Source: JAGVPT01 sp963772165
GTDB taxonomy: Bacteria > Bacteroidota > Ignavibacteria > UBA10030 > UBA8401
Length of the DNA: 64,000 nucleotides
Direction of reading: 5' to 3'
NCBI GenBank assembly: GCA_963772165.1
Contig: CAVYWA010000012.1
Span: 186,001-250,000 of the forward strand
Shown: piece after piece, positions 30,701 through 38,463 of the stretch
Numbering within the stretch: position 1 is the stretch's first letter
Layout of the letters: the number at the start of each line of letters is the position of its first letter
Program-made: the position numbers and the translations under genes
Notes under the pieces: generated by a model
What the model was told of the DNA's origin: nothing
The model's input: only the letters and a program-made list of their open reading frames with translations
Databases searched by the model: none

Positions 30701-31019
30701 GATCGAGAACTCCGTCACCATTGAAATCAGCTAACAACGCACCGACTCCGTTGGCCTGCAGTGTAATGTTTTGCGTCATTGTGGACGCAGCAGGAGCGAA
30801 TGATGTAATGTTATTGAGCGTGATGCTCGTGGACGGGGTGAACACATCCAGCTTGCCGTCTCCGTTCACATCCCCCCATGCGAAGCCGCCGTTTGCCGCA
30901 TTGACCGCCGGGGCAATCGTAGGTCCGGTTGAGAACGTTACCTCCTGCGCCAGCAATGCGCTCGTCCCGAGAAAGAGGAGAGCTATTCCTGCTGTTATTA
31001 ATTGTACGAACCTTTTCAT
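27756..31019 (-). CDS. Giant secreted FG-GAP/ASPIC-UnbV/FN3 protein with T9SS domain
   Basis: A 1087-residue secreted protein. After a signal peptide (ending near ALLAQ) come six FG-GAP/VCBS calcium-binding repeats (about 30-490; GDVNGDGKLDVF, ADFNGDGVLDLF, VDYNNDGFLDIF and others). An ASPIC/UnbV domain follows (about 490-550; VVWPDGVKQTW), then four or five FN3-like repeats (about 575-980; repeated YYWRVRG and YYWKVMT motifs) and a C-terminal sorting domain (about 995-1087, NQNYPNPFNPST to KKLMLLK). The ATG at 31019 has GGAGGA 5 bases upstream. No catalytic domain is recognisable. It may be a surface adhesin or carbohydrate-binding scaffold for the xylanases, whose FN3-like modules it resembles. 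The role is inferred from context. Confidence 0.8.
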   Translation of the reverse strand: MKRFVQLITAGIALLFLGTSALLAQEVTFSTGPTIAPAVNAANGGFAWGDVNGDGKLDVFTPSTSITLNNITSFAPAASTMTQNITLQANGVGALLADFNGDGVLDLFTTNGGSPASGLFYNIGGVFTTATGTGDLASAGVTGEVFQGLAAAPIDHSGYLSVVWPGTFTNIASNNPALAPAGGIWLLKGGPSGFTNIGKGATAANLAIDTSRSFESWDVRFLDANNDGWQDLLMPSFRNGFSRVDSGTVSTARKGCVLFLNDGTGKFIVPTSAVGYPSVYSLDSIVVNKANTVDSIEYASVHAVPDTGIIVDDTVRHFAAIGEQWGDLNNDGIEDLILNGLNATDNRDGNDSLKGDIILYGKGDGTFTYKWDGVNVVAWNGLVQDTHQRAIDIGDYNNDGLPDIYTSVTNGGAHLYKNLGNGTFTDVATTDGVAGNNSRAGGFVDYNNDGFLDIFQFTGGSAWLQKNGTNTNHWIGFIPVGTGNNMSAIGARFTVYNGATEQIRSIKAEGGSAGMGGTLRANFGLGSNTTVDSVSVVWPDGVKQTWSGTKLAAGAATTTVVNKYWTIVEGTDVPTAPVSIRPSLASHDTSLGNSDTLKWNASTAGTGAITYEAQVATAGTFSTIFKDITGLTSTSTIVRLGLSTQYYWRVRGIQAGFTGAWSAVDTFHTLIAIDSVVPAQRYPANTQLGLPLKPTLLCGYVYSASTYHFQLDTMNKYANRDTATLAANKVSALLVLNDSTDAFDTLLTVGPLKPNYWYYWRVRGWNSAGSSKFSPVDSFKVMYVPATPVLAYPIKDAPNISTNLTFKWNRVVPAGQTTPGDSNYVVQFWTYSGTGGQLLTSDTTKHDTSLVVTGLQNLARYYWKVMTFNQGGASAFTAVDSFTTATAVPGSPLLISPKSTTGENRVEKFVWNSAPNTTSYHLQVSASNSFATIDVDLKLVDTSVVVISDTLLPNTRYYWHVSAVNAGGEGVFSGAATFVTSNLTGVAVASTEIPKVFALNQNYPNPFNPSTTISYDIPKAAYVNVEIYDVLGRRVTSLVDGIQAPNHYVTQWNASNVSSGMYFLRIRAKSQDGSTDFNAVKKLMLLK

Positions 31020-31357
31020 ATTTCCTCCAAGGTGGTTTGAAACTATGTAGCTGTTAACTAGTGAACCATTGATAGAACGTGACAAATATTACCCAGTGAG
31101 AATTATTTTAACTAGAGCTATTTACTTTTGTTCATTCTACGGAAGTCATCTTTCTTCGCATGCTGTTCTCTGTGAAACCGGAGGCACCGCAACTTCCGAG
31201 CAAAACGACAATCGCTAAACCCTAAACTTTACTCTGAACGACATCACCTCCCTTAGCACAAATTTTATCGCTGTGAGATTAAACTCATCCCTTCCGAATT
31301 CCGAGTCCCGGCTGAATATCTTTGACCGGGACACGGAAGAAAACATAGGAAGATGCG
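31020..31357. other. Gene-free spacer of 338 bp
   Basis: The spacer must hold the promoter of the FG-GAP gene and the 3' end of the transcript from the neighbouring gene. A short inverted repeat GTCCCGG (31305-31311) and CCGGGAC (31326-31332) without a T-run is the only structure seen. I recognise no gene here. Confidence 0.4.
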
Positions 31358-33211
31358 TTATTTCAAAAGAACTAATTTCTTGGTCATGGTATTGCTTCCA
31401 GCTTCCAATTTGTAGAAATAGACTCCGCTGGCTAACCGGCTGCCGTCAAAAACGGCGGTGTGATTCCCAACCTGTTGAACTCCCGCAAACAGCGTTGCAA
31501 CTTCTTGTCCAAGAAGGTTGTAGACTTTCAACGTAACATTGCCGGTCCGAGGAACCGAGTAGTTAATTGTTGTCGTCGGGTTGAACGGATTCGGATAATT
31601 CTGGTCGAGCTCGAATTTCCCCGGAATCGCGGATGTTTGTTGCTTCACAGCAGTAGTAACACCATTGGTGAGCAAATCCAAAATGCTGGCGTGTTCCGAC
31701 GCTTCCTGAGCTACCCAGTTGGTGTACTTTGTGGGCCACCAGTGGTACAGATCGCCGAGCGGAAGGCCGCCCATTGCAGCTGTCATGAGCGTACTATTCC
31801 CGTAAGAATAGTCCTCATTCATGGGCCAGCTTTGCTGGACATCGGATGTCGGATCGTAAGCCCAGCTGACATTAGCTCCTGTTACCCATCTTCCAAGCAA
31901 GAACGCTTCGATGCTGTCGGCGTTGCAGGGGTTGAAGACAAACCCGGGATCCACGCCCGGAGTTTTCGTAGGATCGCTGACACGTGAAGTATCATCAGTC
32001 ACGCTGGATGGAAAAAGGTTAAGCATGGTCATATAAGGAAAGCGTTTCTTACCCGTTGAATCGTTAGCGAAAAAGTATCTATAAGTCTTGCCGCTCATCA
32101 TCGGCATGGCATAAATTTTATTATTCACGCTGGCAGTATCGTTGACGGCATTATTGGCCAGAAAACTTGTGTACCAGCTTTCAAAGCCGTAGCTGTTGTT
32201 GGCAAAAAGTATATGGCGTTGCAAAGCTTTCGAAGCAGTTGTCGAATCCGCAAACGGCACTGTAAACCCGAACGTCGCTACGCTGTCGATATTAATTGCG
32301 CCGCCGTTGGGAGTCTGGTTGGTCCCGTCTTGCGAAGGCTCGTCTCCAAACATAAACGAGTTCACAAAGACGGAATTCGTTACTGAGAGCCACCACCAGT
32401 ACGACGATTCCAGGGTATACATCATCGTGTTGGCAAACGTGCAATGATTGAACGAGACGTGGTCGGCATATTCCGGCGATTCCTGCATGTACACATATCC
32501 GCAATTTGAAAAGGTGCAGTTCTCAAAAGAGAGGGTGTCGGTGTGCCATGTTGTGCTTTGATATGTCCACGAAACCGGCCTGCCGTAGTAACGGTAATGC
32601 GAATCGGTGAAATTCCGGAAATACGTATTGTTAATGCTGCAGCGGAAATGTTTACACGCGGGTTCTATTTCTCCACCGCCGTTACCGATGTCTTGGTAAT
32701 CGAATATGCAATTATCGAACTCTGCGTGTTCACCTGCGCCGCCAACCCCGTCTTTGGTGGTATCGTCCTCAACCACGAGACTCGACCCAACTTGAGCGCC
32801 GCTTGAGTTTGCACAAAGAATCCAGATGTTCTTCATCGTCACGTCGCCATAACAGTCGAAATTAAACGTTGTGGTGACGCCTCCGCTTGTCGTCCAAACT
32901 ATTTGAGGCGGAGCGGTTGCTTGCGTAGTACCCGGCGTCGGTCCGACAAGGTAAAGATGCGAGTGCGCGGGGGTTGTAATAGTCCCCGTGAGGATGTAAT
33001 AACCATAAGGCTGCAACAAGAAAACGGTATTCGAAAAATTATTGGTGTGATTGACCGAATCCGCCACAATCACATTGCTAATGGCGGTGTTAAGATTCCC
33101 CTCGGTGCTGTTTTGAGCATCGCTGATGACAGTTATCGTGTCTGTCTGTGCGTATAACGATAGCGGTATCATTACTGACGCAAAGAGCAGTGACCAGAAA
33201 AAAATTTTCAT
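31358..33211 (-). CDS. Secreted parallel beta-helix protein with T9SS domain, function unknown
   Basis: A 617-residue secreted protein with signal peptide (ending near LSLYAQ), a central region patterned like a right-handed beta-helix (repeats such as AEFDNCIFDY, LSFENCTFSNC, VSFNHCTFANT, LSVTNSVFVNS) and a C-terminal sorting domain from about 535 (NYPNPFNPTT to KKLVLLK). No lyase or hydrolase active site can be named. Such helices include pectate lyases, carbohydrate epimerases and xylan-active enzymes. AGGAG lies 8 bases before the ATG at 33211. It is encoded between the FG-GAP protein and the TonB-dependent receptor, only 64 bp after the latter, so a surface role in capturing or cutting xylan is plausible but unproven. 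Confidence 0.75.
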   Translation of the reverse strand: MKIFFWSLLFASVMIPLSLYAQTDTITVISDAQNSTEGNLNTAISNVIVADSVNHTNNFSNTVFLLQPYGYYILTGTITTPAHSHLYLVGPTPGTTQATAPPQIVWTTSGGVTTTFNFDCYGDVTMKNIWILCANSSGAQVGSSLVVEDDTTKDGVGGAGEHAEFDNCIFDYQDIGNGGGEIEPACKHFRCSINNTYFRNFTDSHYRYYGRPVSWTYQSTTWHTDTLSFENCTFSNCGYVYMQESPEYADHVSFNHCTFANTMMYTLESSYWWWLSVTNSVFVNSFMFGDEPSQDGTNQTPNGGAINIDSVATFGFTVPFADSTTASKALQRHILFANNSYGFESWYTSFLANNAVNDTASVNNKIYAMPMMSGKTYRYFFANDSTGKKRFPYMTMLNLFPSSVTDDTSRVSDPTKTPGVDPGFVFNPCNADSIEAFLLGRWVTGANVSWAYDPTSDVQQSWPMNEDYSYGNSTLMTAAMGGLPLGDLYHWWPTKYTNWVAQEASEHASILDLLTNGVTTAVKQQTSAIPGKFELDQNYPNPFNPTTTINYSVPRTGNVTLKVYNLLGQEVATLFAGVQQVGNHTAVFDGSRLASGVYFYKLEAGSNTMTKKLVLLK

Positions 33212-33275
33212 AACATTTCTCCTTTTATCGTTACACATTATTGTTTGTTGGGATTCAACTCTCTATTTCTTTTTT

Positions 33276-36200
33276 TTACCAGATCGCTCTCAGGCCAAGA
33301 TTTGCTGTGAGTCCGTAGTACTGTTCATTTGTAAATCCGCCGATCGATTGCTGGGCAGAGATATTCGATTCGTTGTTGAGGTTGTCAATATCCAGGTAAA
33401 TTTGAAACCCTGTCCACGGCAGTTGCTGCTTCACCGACGCGTCTAAGCGAAAATAATTGTTGGTGTAACCATCCGCCTCAGGATATGCTCCAATATAGCT
33501 GACAGCATTACCGTAATAAACACAGGAAAGCCGGCCAGAGAATCCTTTGTAGTCATAGCCGATGCTGGCATTCACTATATTATTAGGCTGATCAACTAAT
33601 CTGCCGTTTCGTGTGCTGTCCGTGAATTGCGTTATGACACCTCTAGATGCTTTTTCGTCGAAGTACGGGTATGTGGCTTTTGACGATATATATGTGTAAT
33701 TAACGCCGAGCACGATCCCATCAAAAGGAAAGGGGAGATACCAGAGCCTCGTTTGAAAGTCCGTCTCGATTCCTTTCACATACGCCATGTACTTGCTATT
33801 GACGTACGTATTCAACGTTGCGTCATCATCCGCAGACGTCAAAAAAGGAGCGAATGAATTTAAGGAGTCGAGTCCCGTTATCCCAAATTTATCGTAAACG
33901 CTCTTGCTGTGGAGATGGTAGGACGTGGCATAGGAGAAATCTTTGATTTCCTTGTAAAAACCTCCGACGGAAAAAAGCCCGAGGGTGTTGCTGTGAGTCG
34001 TAAACAAGAGGTCATTGTTGTACCCTTGCCCCGGCAGCAAACTAGGATTGCCTGCATAGATGTTATGAGGAGAGTCGGCTGAGATATTGAAATGAGGTGA
34101 AATCTCGGTGTAATCCGGCCTTGCAAGAGTCTGTGTGTATGAATACCGCACGTCCATCCAATCTGCCACGTTATATTTTGCTTGCCCCTGGGGGAGCCAG
34201 TAATGATTCTGCGGGTACACTGTTACCGGGAAATACGGCTGAGATGCAGGATTGCGTTCATCCTCCAGGTTGAAGGCTGAGTATAAACCCTTGGTTTCTT
34301 CATACCGCGCGCCGCCGACAACCATTAGGTCCGGGCCAAAATTCAACTCCGTCATCAAGTAAGTTGCATAATATTTCTCGACGTACTTATAATCATTAGG
34401 GAGGTTCTGGTATGGACCATCGAACCATCCCCCAACTGAATTGGTCGCGAGCAGCGTAGGATTGCTACTTATCAAGTTGACCATCGAAGATAGAAGACCC
34501 CCGTTGGCAGCCCAATCGACAGCTCCAAATTTGTTGTTCAAGAAACTCCCCAGAAGTGCTGAATTGGTAGTAGTAAAGTTAGACCCTATTAATTGGCCGG
34601 TACTCGAAAACCTAAGGTTCGGAAAATACTGTAAGAGATAATTAACAACATTCTGATTGATGCCGGTCTGGCCGGAACTTCCTCGGTTTATCGAAACGTA
34701 TGGCGTACTCTGGTCGTTCGTGTGATAGTTGTACCGATATTGGCCGCCAAACTTTATAAAACCGGAGACGGATTGGGCGAGACTCAGCGGAACTTTGAAA
34801 TCGCCTTTATAGACTTGATCGTTCTCCTTATAATCGGAACTGAACAAATTTGCCGATCCTAATAATGTCGTGCTATCCGGGCCGTACTTCACGAAATGCG
34901 CTAAATTTTCAGGAGTGATGTTTGTGTCACCGGTAACAGAATTCGTAAGGGAATTGTTTTGAAAGAATGTAAAGTATGGCGAGCTCGGGAGGTGGTTTCT
35001 CGAGTACGTATTGGCCGCTTTAAGATCTACGGACATAAATCCGGCGTCGTTTGTAAATTCCAAAGAATTGACGGCGAGATCGGTAGTGCTGTTACTTTCC
35101 CTGTAGGAAAAATCAATGTCATGATTGATGCTATTATAGTTCAGGGTCGTATTATAATCTTGAGCATCCGACTTCAAGCGGCTAAACACGTTGACCGACT
35201 TAAGAGAACTGTTATCGCCGACCCTGTAATCGAGAATCACGTTGCCGTTATATCGATCCCTGGTTTCATCGTGCCGATTGAGCGTCACGTTGGTCACACG
35301 GACAGGTCTGTACCCGTCCGGATCCAGGGTTGAAGACGCGGTCTGGTAACCCGCGGTCATATTATCCGCGCTCCGGTCATATTGCTCGGCATTGCCAAGA
35401 ACATACACGCCAAGGAGATCGTCGAAAAACCGGTCGCTTAAGGAAACCACGCCTCGGTAATTTCCATACGTATTATCCTTCTGCGTGTACCCCGACTGCC
35501 ACAACGCATCTCCGTGGAGTCCGGAGGGAGCTTCCCGCAGCTCCATGTTCACGTATCCGCCGAGAGCGTTCGCTTCCATATCCGGAGTCAGCGTTTTATA
35601 GACTTCAATCGACTTGATCATGTAGGGAGTTACCATCGAAAGATCAACGCTTCTGTCGTTATTAATTGTACCCGACGTGAGTCCGGCAAGAGAGGTCGCG
35701 CCGATTTGATTGCTCCCCGTCGATGCAAGTGTGATTCCGCCGACGGCGACTTCGTTGTATTGCGGAGCCAGACCTCTGATAACAACTTTATCCGCTTCAC
35801 CCGAACTCTGTAATGTTGATACACCCGGTAAACGTCCGATTGCCGCCGCGGCATTGAAGTCGGGGAGCTCTTGTATCTTTGCTTCGGAAACGACGTTGAC
35901 GATCTTGTTTGAAGCAAGCTGCTGGTTGATCGCCTGCACCTGCCCTTCACCTTGTGCAGTGATAAGAACCGTTTCTCCTTTTATTGTCGTCGCTCCGAGG
36001 TAAAAATCCTGCGTTACTGAGCCGCCATCTGGAATTTTAACTGTCAAGCTCGACGACACATATCCGAGATATGACACCATAATGGTCTGCGCGCCGGACG
36101 GAGCGTTGGAAATGGAAAATGCACCGTTCAGATCGGTCGCAGCACCGATGCTGGTCCCTTTGATGACGACATTCGCACCGGGCAGCGCATCCTTTGAGTC

Positions 36201-36365
36201 CTTGTCAAAAACCTTACCTTTGATTGTTCCGTTTGCCATGAGGGACGGAGCCATGACGAAGAAAGAGATTCCTGCGAAAAGCAGGGTTCTGCCACGGAAC
36301 AAATAGCCAATGTCAATCATGCGCGACTTGATCGCCGTTGCAATAAGACCAAATGATTTTTTCAC
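33276..36365 (-). CDS. TonB-dependent receptor with carboxypeptidase-regulatory N-domain
   Basis: A 1029-residue outer-membrane active transporter. Following a signal segment (ending near LMANG) comes a CarboxypepD_reg-like domain (TIKGKVFDKDSKDALPGANV), then the plug (IQELPDFNAAAAIGRLPGVS, KVVIRGLAPQYNEVAV) and a beta-barrel ending in LGLRAIW. The plug style resembles the Caulobacter/Xanthomonas type carbohydrate receptors. No SusD-type lipoprotein is encoded beside it, unlike classical Bacteroidetes SusC/SusD pairs. The start is GTG at 36365 with AGGAG 8 bases upstream. Its position, ahead of the beta-helix and FG-GAP genes and downstream of xylA, suggests uptake of xylo-oligosaccharides. 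Confidence 0.9.
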   Translation of the reverse strand: MKKSFGLIATAIKSRMIDIGYLFRGRTLLFAGISFFVMAPSLMANGTIKGKVFDKDSKDALPGANVVIKGTSIGAATDLNGAFSISNAPSGAQTIMVSYLGYVSSSLTVKIPDGGSVTQDFYLGATTIKGETVLITAQGEGQVQAINQQLASNKIVNVVSEAKIQELPDFNAAAAIGRLPGVSTLQSSGEADKVVIRGLAPQYNEVAVGGITLASTGSNQIGATSLAGLTSGTINNDRSVDLSMVTPYMIKSIEVYKTLTPDMEANALGGYVNMELREAPSGLHGDALWQSGYTQKDNTYGNYRGVVSLSDRFFDDLLGVYVLGNAEQYDRSADNMTAGYQTASSTLDPDGYRPVRVTNVTLNRHDETRDRYNGNVILDYRVGDNSSLKSVNVFSRLKSDAQDYNTTLNYNSINHDIDFSYRESNSTTDLAVNSLEFTNDAGFMSVDLKAANTYSRNHLPSSPYFTFFQNNSLTNSVTGDTNITPENLAHFVKYGPDSTTLLGSANLFSSDYKENDQVYKGDFKVPLSLAQSVSGFIKFGGQYRYNYHTNDQSTPYVSINRGSSGQTGINQNVVNYLLQYFPNLRFSSTGQLIGSNFTTTNSALLGSFLNNKFGAVDWAANGGLLSSMVNLISSNPTLLATNSVGGWFDGPYQNLPNDYKYVEKYYATYLMTELNFGPDLMVVGGARYEETKGLYSAFNLEDERNPASQPYFPVTVYPQNHYWLPQGQAKYNVADWMDVRYSYTQTLARPDYTEISPHFNISADSPHNIYAGNPSLLPGQGYNNDLLFTTHSNTLGLFSVGGFYKEIKDFSYATSYHLHSKSVYDKFGITGLDSLNSFAPFLTSADDDATLNTYVNSKYMAYVKGIETDFQTRLWYLPFPFDGIVLGVNYTYISSKATYPYFDEKASRGVITQFTDSTRNGRLVDQPNNIVNASIGYDYKGFSGRLSCVYYGNAVSYIGAYPEADGYTNNYFRLDASVKQQLPWTGFQIYLDIDNLNNESNISAQQSIGGFTNEQYYGLTANLGLRAIW

Positions 36366-36964
36366 AAGAGGTTCTCCTTATTTCTTTTTTGCAGCCTTAT
36401 GTTGGTCAAACCGCCTCCTCAACTTTCCTGTTGATCCTCGCCGCTGAACAAATTTCTTTTTATCTCGGATATAACCTTACACCCCTAAAAACAGAATCGG
36501 GTGACCGTTCTGCCGGTGAGCCGTTTACTGCTCACCCGGGAGCGATCACCCGAAGGCGATACACCTGAATCCGCGCCTGCTGCTGGTCTGCTGATACACA
36601 GATCAACGGAAGGATTTCAAAAGCTAACGCTGCAGTCCGTCGTATCAATTGGAGCATCGTAATTGTTCTTGATTGATGTTTGAGTGACTATTCTTACAAC
36701 GGCATTCCGAATACTTAGTGCACTGCTGTCCCAACATCTCCATCACATCACCCCGCCTGCTTTTTCCTGTCAATCCTCCTTGCACTCCCGGCAAAAATTC
36801 CCCGGCTGTGCATCTGCGAGCAGTGGGGTCTTTTGAAGATTAATGTCATTGCGAGGAGCGAAGCGACGAAGCAATCTCCATTATACGAAGGGATTGCTTC
36901 GGCAAAAAACGCCTCGCAATGACATTCATCCAAAATGACTCACTACCCATCTGCGCTGATTTTA
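36366..36964. other. 600-bp gene-free region between xylA and the TonB-dependent receptor
   Basis: No credible gene. It contains the receptor's upstream region, a hairpin-forming segment CGGTGAG (36514-36520) and CTCACCCG (36531-36538), and the REP-like palindrome annotated separately at 36842-36926. Transcription from xylA enters from the right. Confidence 0.5.
36842..36926. repeat. REP-like palindromic element (CATTGCGAGG type)
   Basis: Perfect 15-bp arms, AATGTCATTGCGAGG (36842-36856) and CCTCGCAATGACATT (36912-36926), enclose inner inverted words GAAGCAATC and GATTGCTTC. This GTCATTGCGAGG...GAAGCAATC signature is a dispersed palindromic repeat family found between genes in many unrelated bacteria. 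It lies about 40 bp beyond the xylA stop and could act as a transcript-stabilising or terminating structure. Only this copy is seen in the window. Confidence 0.75.
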
Positions 36965-38290
36965 TTATCGAATGTATGAATTAAGAATATTCTCCAGCAT
37001 CTCTTGCCGGCCGCTTCCGAGTTCCGGCTTTCCTTCTTTGATAATCCATTTTTCCAGCTCTTCGAAACCGGCTTTGCCCGATACGATCTTGGCGCCGATA
37101 CCCGAATCAAAACTTCCGTAACGTTCCGCGATGAACTTCGAGAAGACCTTATCCTCGATGATGTTGTGGGCAATGACGAGGCCGCGTGCAAAGGTATCCA
37201 TACCGCCGATATGCGCGTGAAAGAGGTCAAGAGGATCATTCGAACTGCGTCTCACTTTGGCGTCGAAATTGAGCCCGCCTTTTCCCAAACCATTTTGGTT
37301 GAGAATGATCATCATTGCGAACGTCGTCGAGTAAATATCGGTCGGAAACTGATCGGTGTCCCATCCGAGCAGGAGATCCCCCCGGTTCGCATCGACGCTT
37401 CCTAATCTGCCGGCTGCTGAAGCAACAGTCAGTTCGTGCTCGAAGGTATGGCCCGCAAGCGTCGCATGGTTTGCCTCGATGTTAAGCTTAAAATCGTCGA
37501 GCAAATCATACTCTTTCAGAAAATACAACGTTGTCGCCGCGTTGGAATCGTACTGATGTTTCATCGGCTCGGCCGGTTTCGGTTCGATGAGGAACTGTCC
37601 CTTGAAACCAATTTTGCGCTTGTAGTCGACGGCCATATGAAGAAATCTCGCCATCTGTTCCTGCTCTCTTTTCAAATCGGTGTTCAGCAGGGTCTCGTAT
37701 CCTTCGCGTCCTCCCCAGAAGACATAGTTTTCTCCTCCAAGCTCTTTCGTCGCATCGATTGCGTTCTTTACTTGAGCCGCGGCGTGGGCCATCACATGAG
37801 CGTTCGGGCTCGTTCCCGCTCCCTGCGAATACATGGGGCTGCCGAATAAATTGGCCGTTCCCCATAACAGTTTGACACCGGTCTCTTTCTGCGCCGCCTT
37901 GGCAAGGTCAACGATTGTCTGCAAGTTCTTGATCGACTGAGAAAAGTTCTCCCCCTCCGGAGCTATGTCTCTGTCATGAAAACAGTAGTAATCGACACCA
38001 AGTTTCTGGAAAAACTCGAACGCAGCCTCCAAGGTATCTTTGGCGCAATCCATCGGGTCGTTCGACTGCCTCCAAGCCCTGTCGAAACTCGGACCTCCAA
38101 ACATATCCTTACCGTCGCCCATCATGGTGTGCCAGTAGGCAACCGAAAAGCGGAGATGTTCTCTCATCGTCTTGGAGCCGACACGCTGATCTTTGTTGTA
38201 ATATTTGAATGCAAAGGGATTTTTGGAATCCTTCCCCTCATAAGGAATCTGCTGCTTGATCTTCGGGAAATATTTATTGCTCATGGCCAT
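36965..38290 (-). CDS. xylA: Xylose isomerase (class II)
   Basis: A 441-residue cytoplasmic enzyme that converts D-xylose to D-xylulose, the first step of the isomerase pathway. Length and the N-terminal YFPKIKQQIPYEGKDSKNPF mark the class II type. Metal and catalytic regions are visible: YCFHDRDIAPEG, VFWGGREGYETLL, LNIEANHATLAGHTFEHE and SVDANRGDLLLGWDTDQFP. AAGAGA precedes the ATG at 38290; a second ATG two codons later (38284) is possible. An operator-like dyad lies about 115 bp upstream (38405-38420). It sits downstream of xylB on the same strand, with its own regulated promoter. Intact. Confidence 0.97.
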   Translation of the reverse strand: MAMSNKYFPKIKQQIPYEGKDSKNPFAFKYYNKDQRVGSKTMREHLRFSVAYWHTMMGDGKDMFGGPSFDRAWRQSNDPMDCAKDTLEAAFEFFQKLGVDYYCFHDRDIAPEGENFSQSIKNLQTIVDLAKAAQKETGVKLLWGTANLFGSPMYSQGAGTSPNAHVMAHAAAQVKNAIDATKELGGENYVFWGGREGYETLLNTDLKREQEQMARFLHMAVDYKRKIGFKGQFLIEPKPAEPMKHQYDSNAATTLYFLKEYDLLDDFKLNIEANHATLAGHTFEHELTVASAAGRLGSVDANRGDLLLGWDTDQFPTDIYSTTFAMMIILNQNGLGKGGLNFDAKVRRSSNDPLDLFHAHIGGMDTFARGLVIAHNIIEDKVFSKFIAERYGSFDSGIGAKIVSGKAGFEELEKWIIKEGKPELGSGRQEMLENILNSYIR

Positions 38291-38391
38291 TTGAAGTCTC
38301 TTCTCGATTTTGTGCGGCGGGTGGTCTTGCGTTGACTAAGGAGTCTTAGGCAAAAGCTCGCATCTTGTAAAAGGTTCTTTCTACACTTTAT

Positions 38392-38420
38392 CAGTTCAAA
38401 TAGAATTGAACCGATTCAAT
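38392..38420 (-). promoter_or_regulatory. LacI-type operator upstream of xylA
   Basis: The core is the near-perfect dyad ATTGAACCGATTCAAT (38405-38420), centred on CG like LacI-family operators. A third half-site, CAGTTCAAA (38392-38400), follows on the xylA side. The whole 29-bp block matches the block at 57511-57539 at 27 of 29 positions, in the same orientation relative to xylA and to the UroD-fold methyltransferase gene. The likely binder is the LacI-family protein encoded at 40548-41579. Binding is inferred. Confidence 0.7.
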
Positions 38421-38463
38421 GTTATGAATAATTCTTCTTCATGTCAAGAGAAATAATAAGGAA

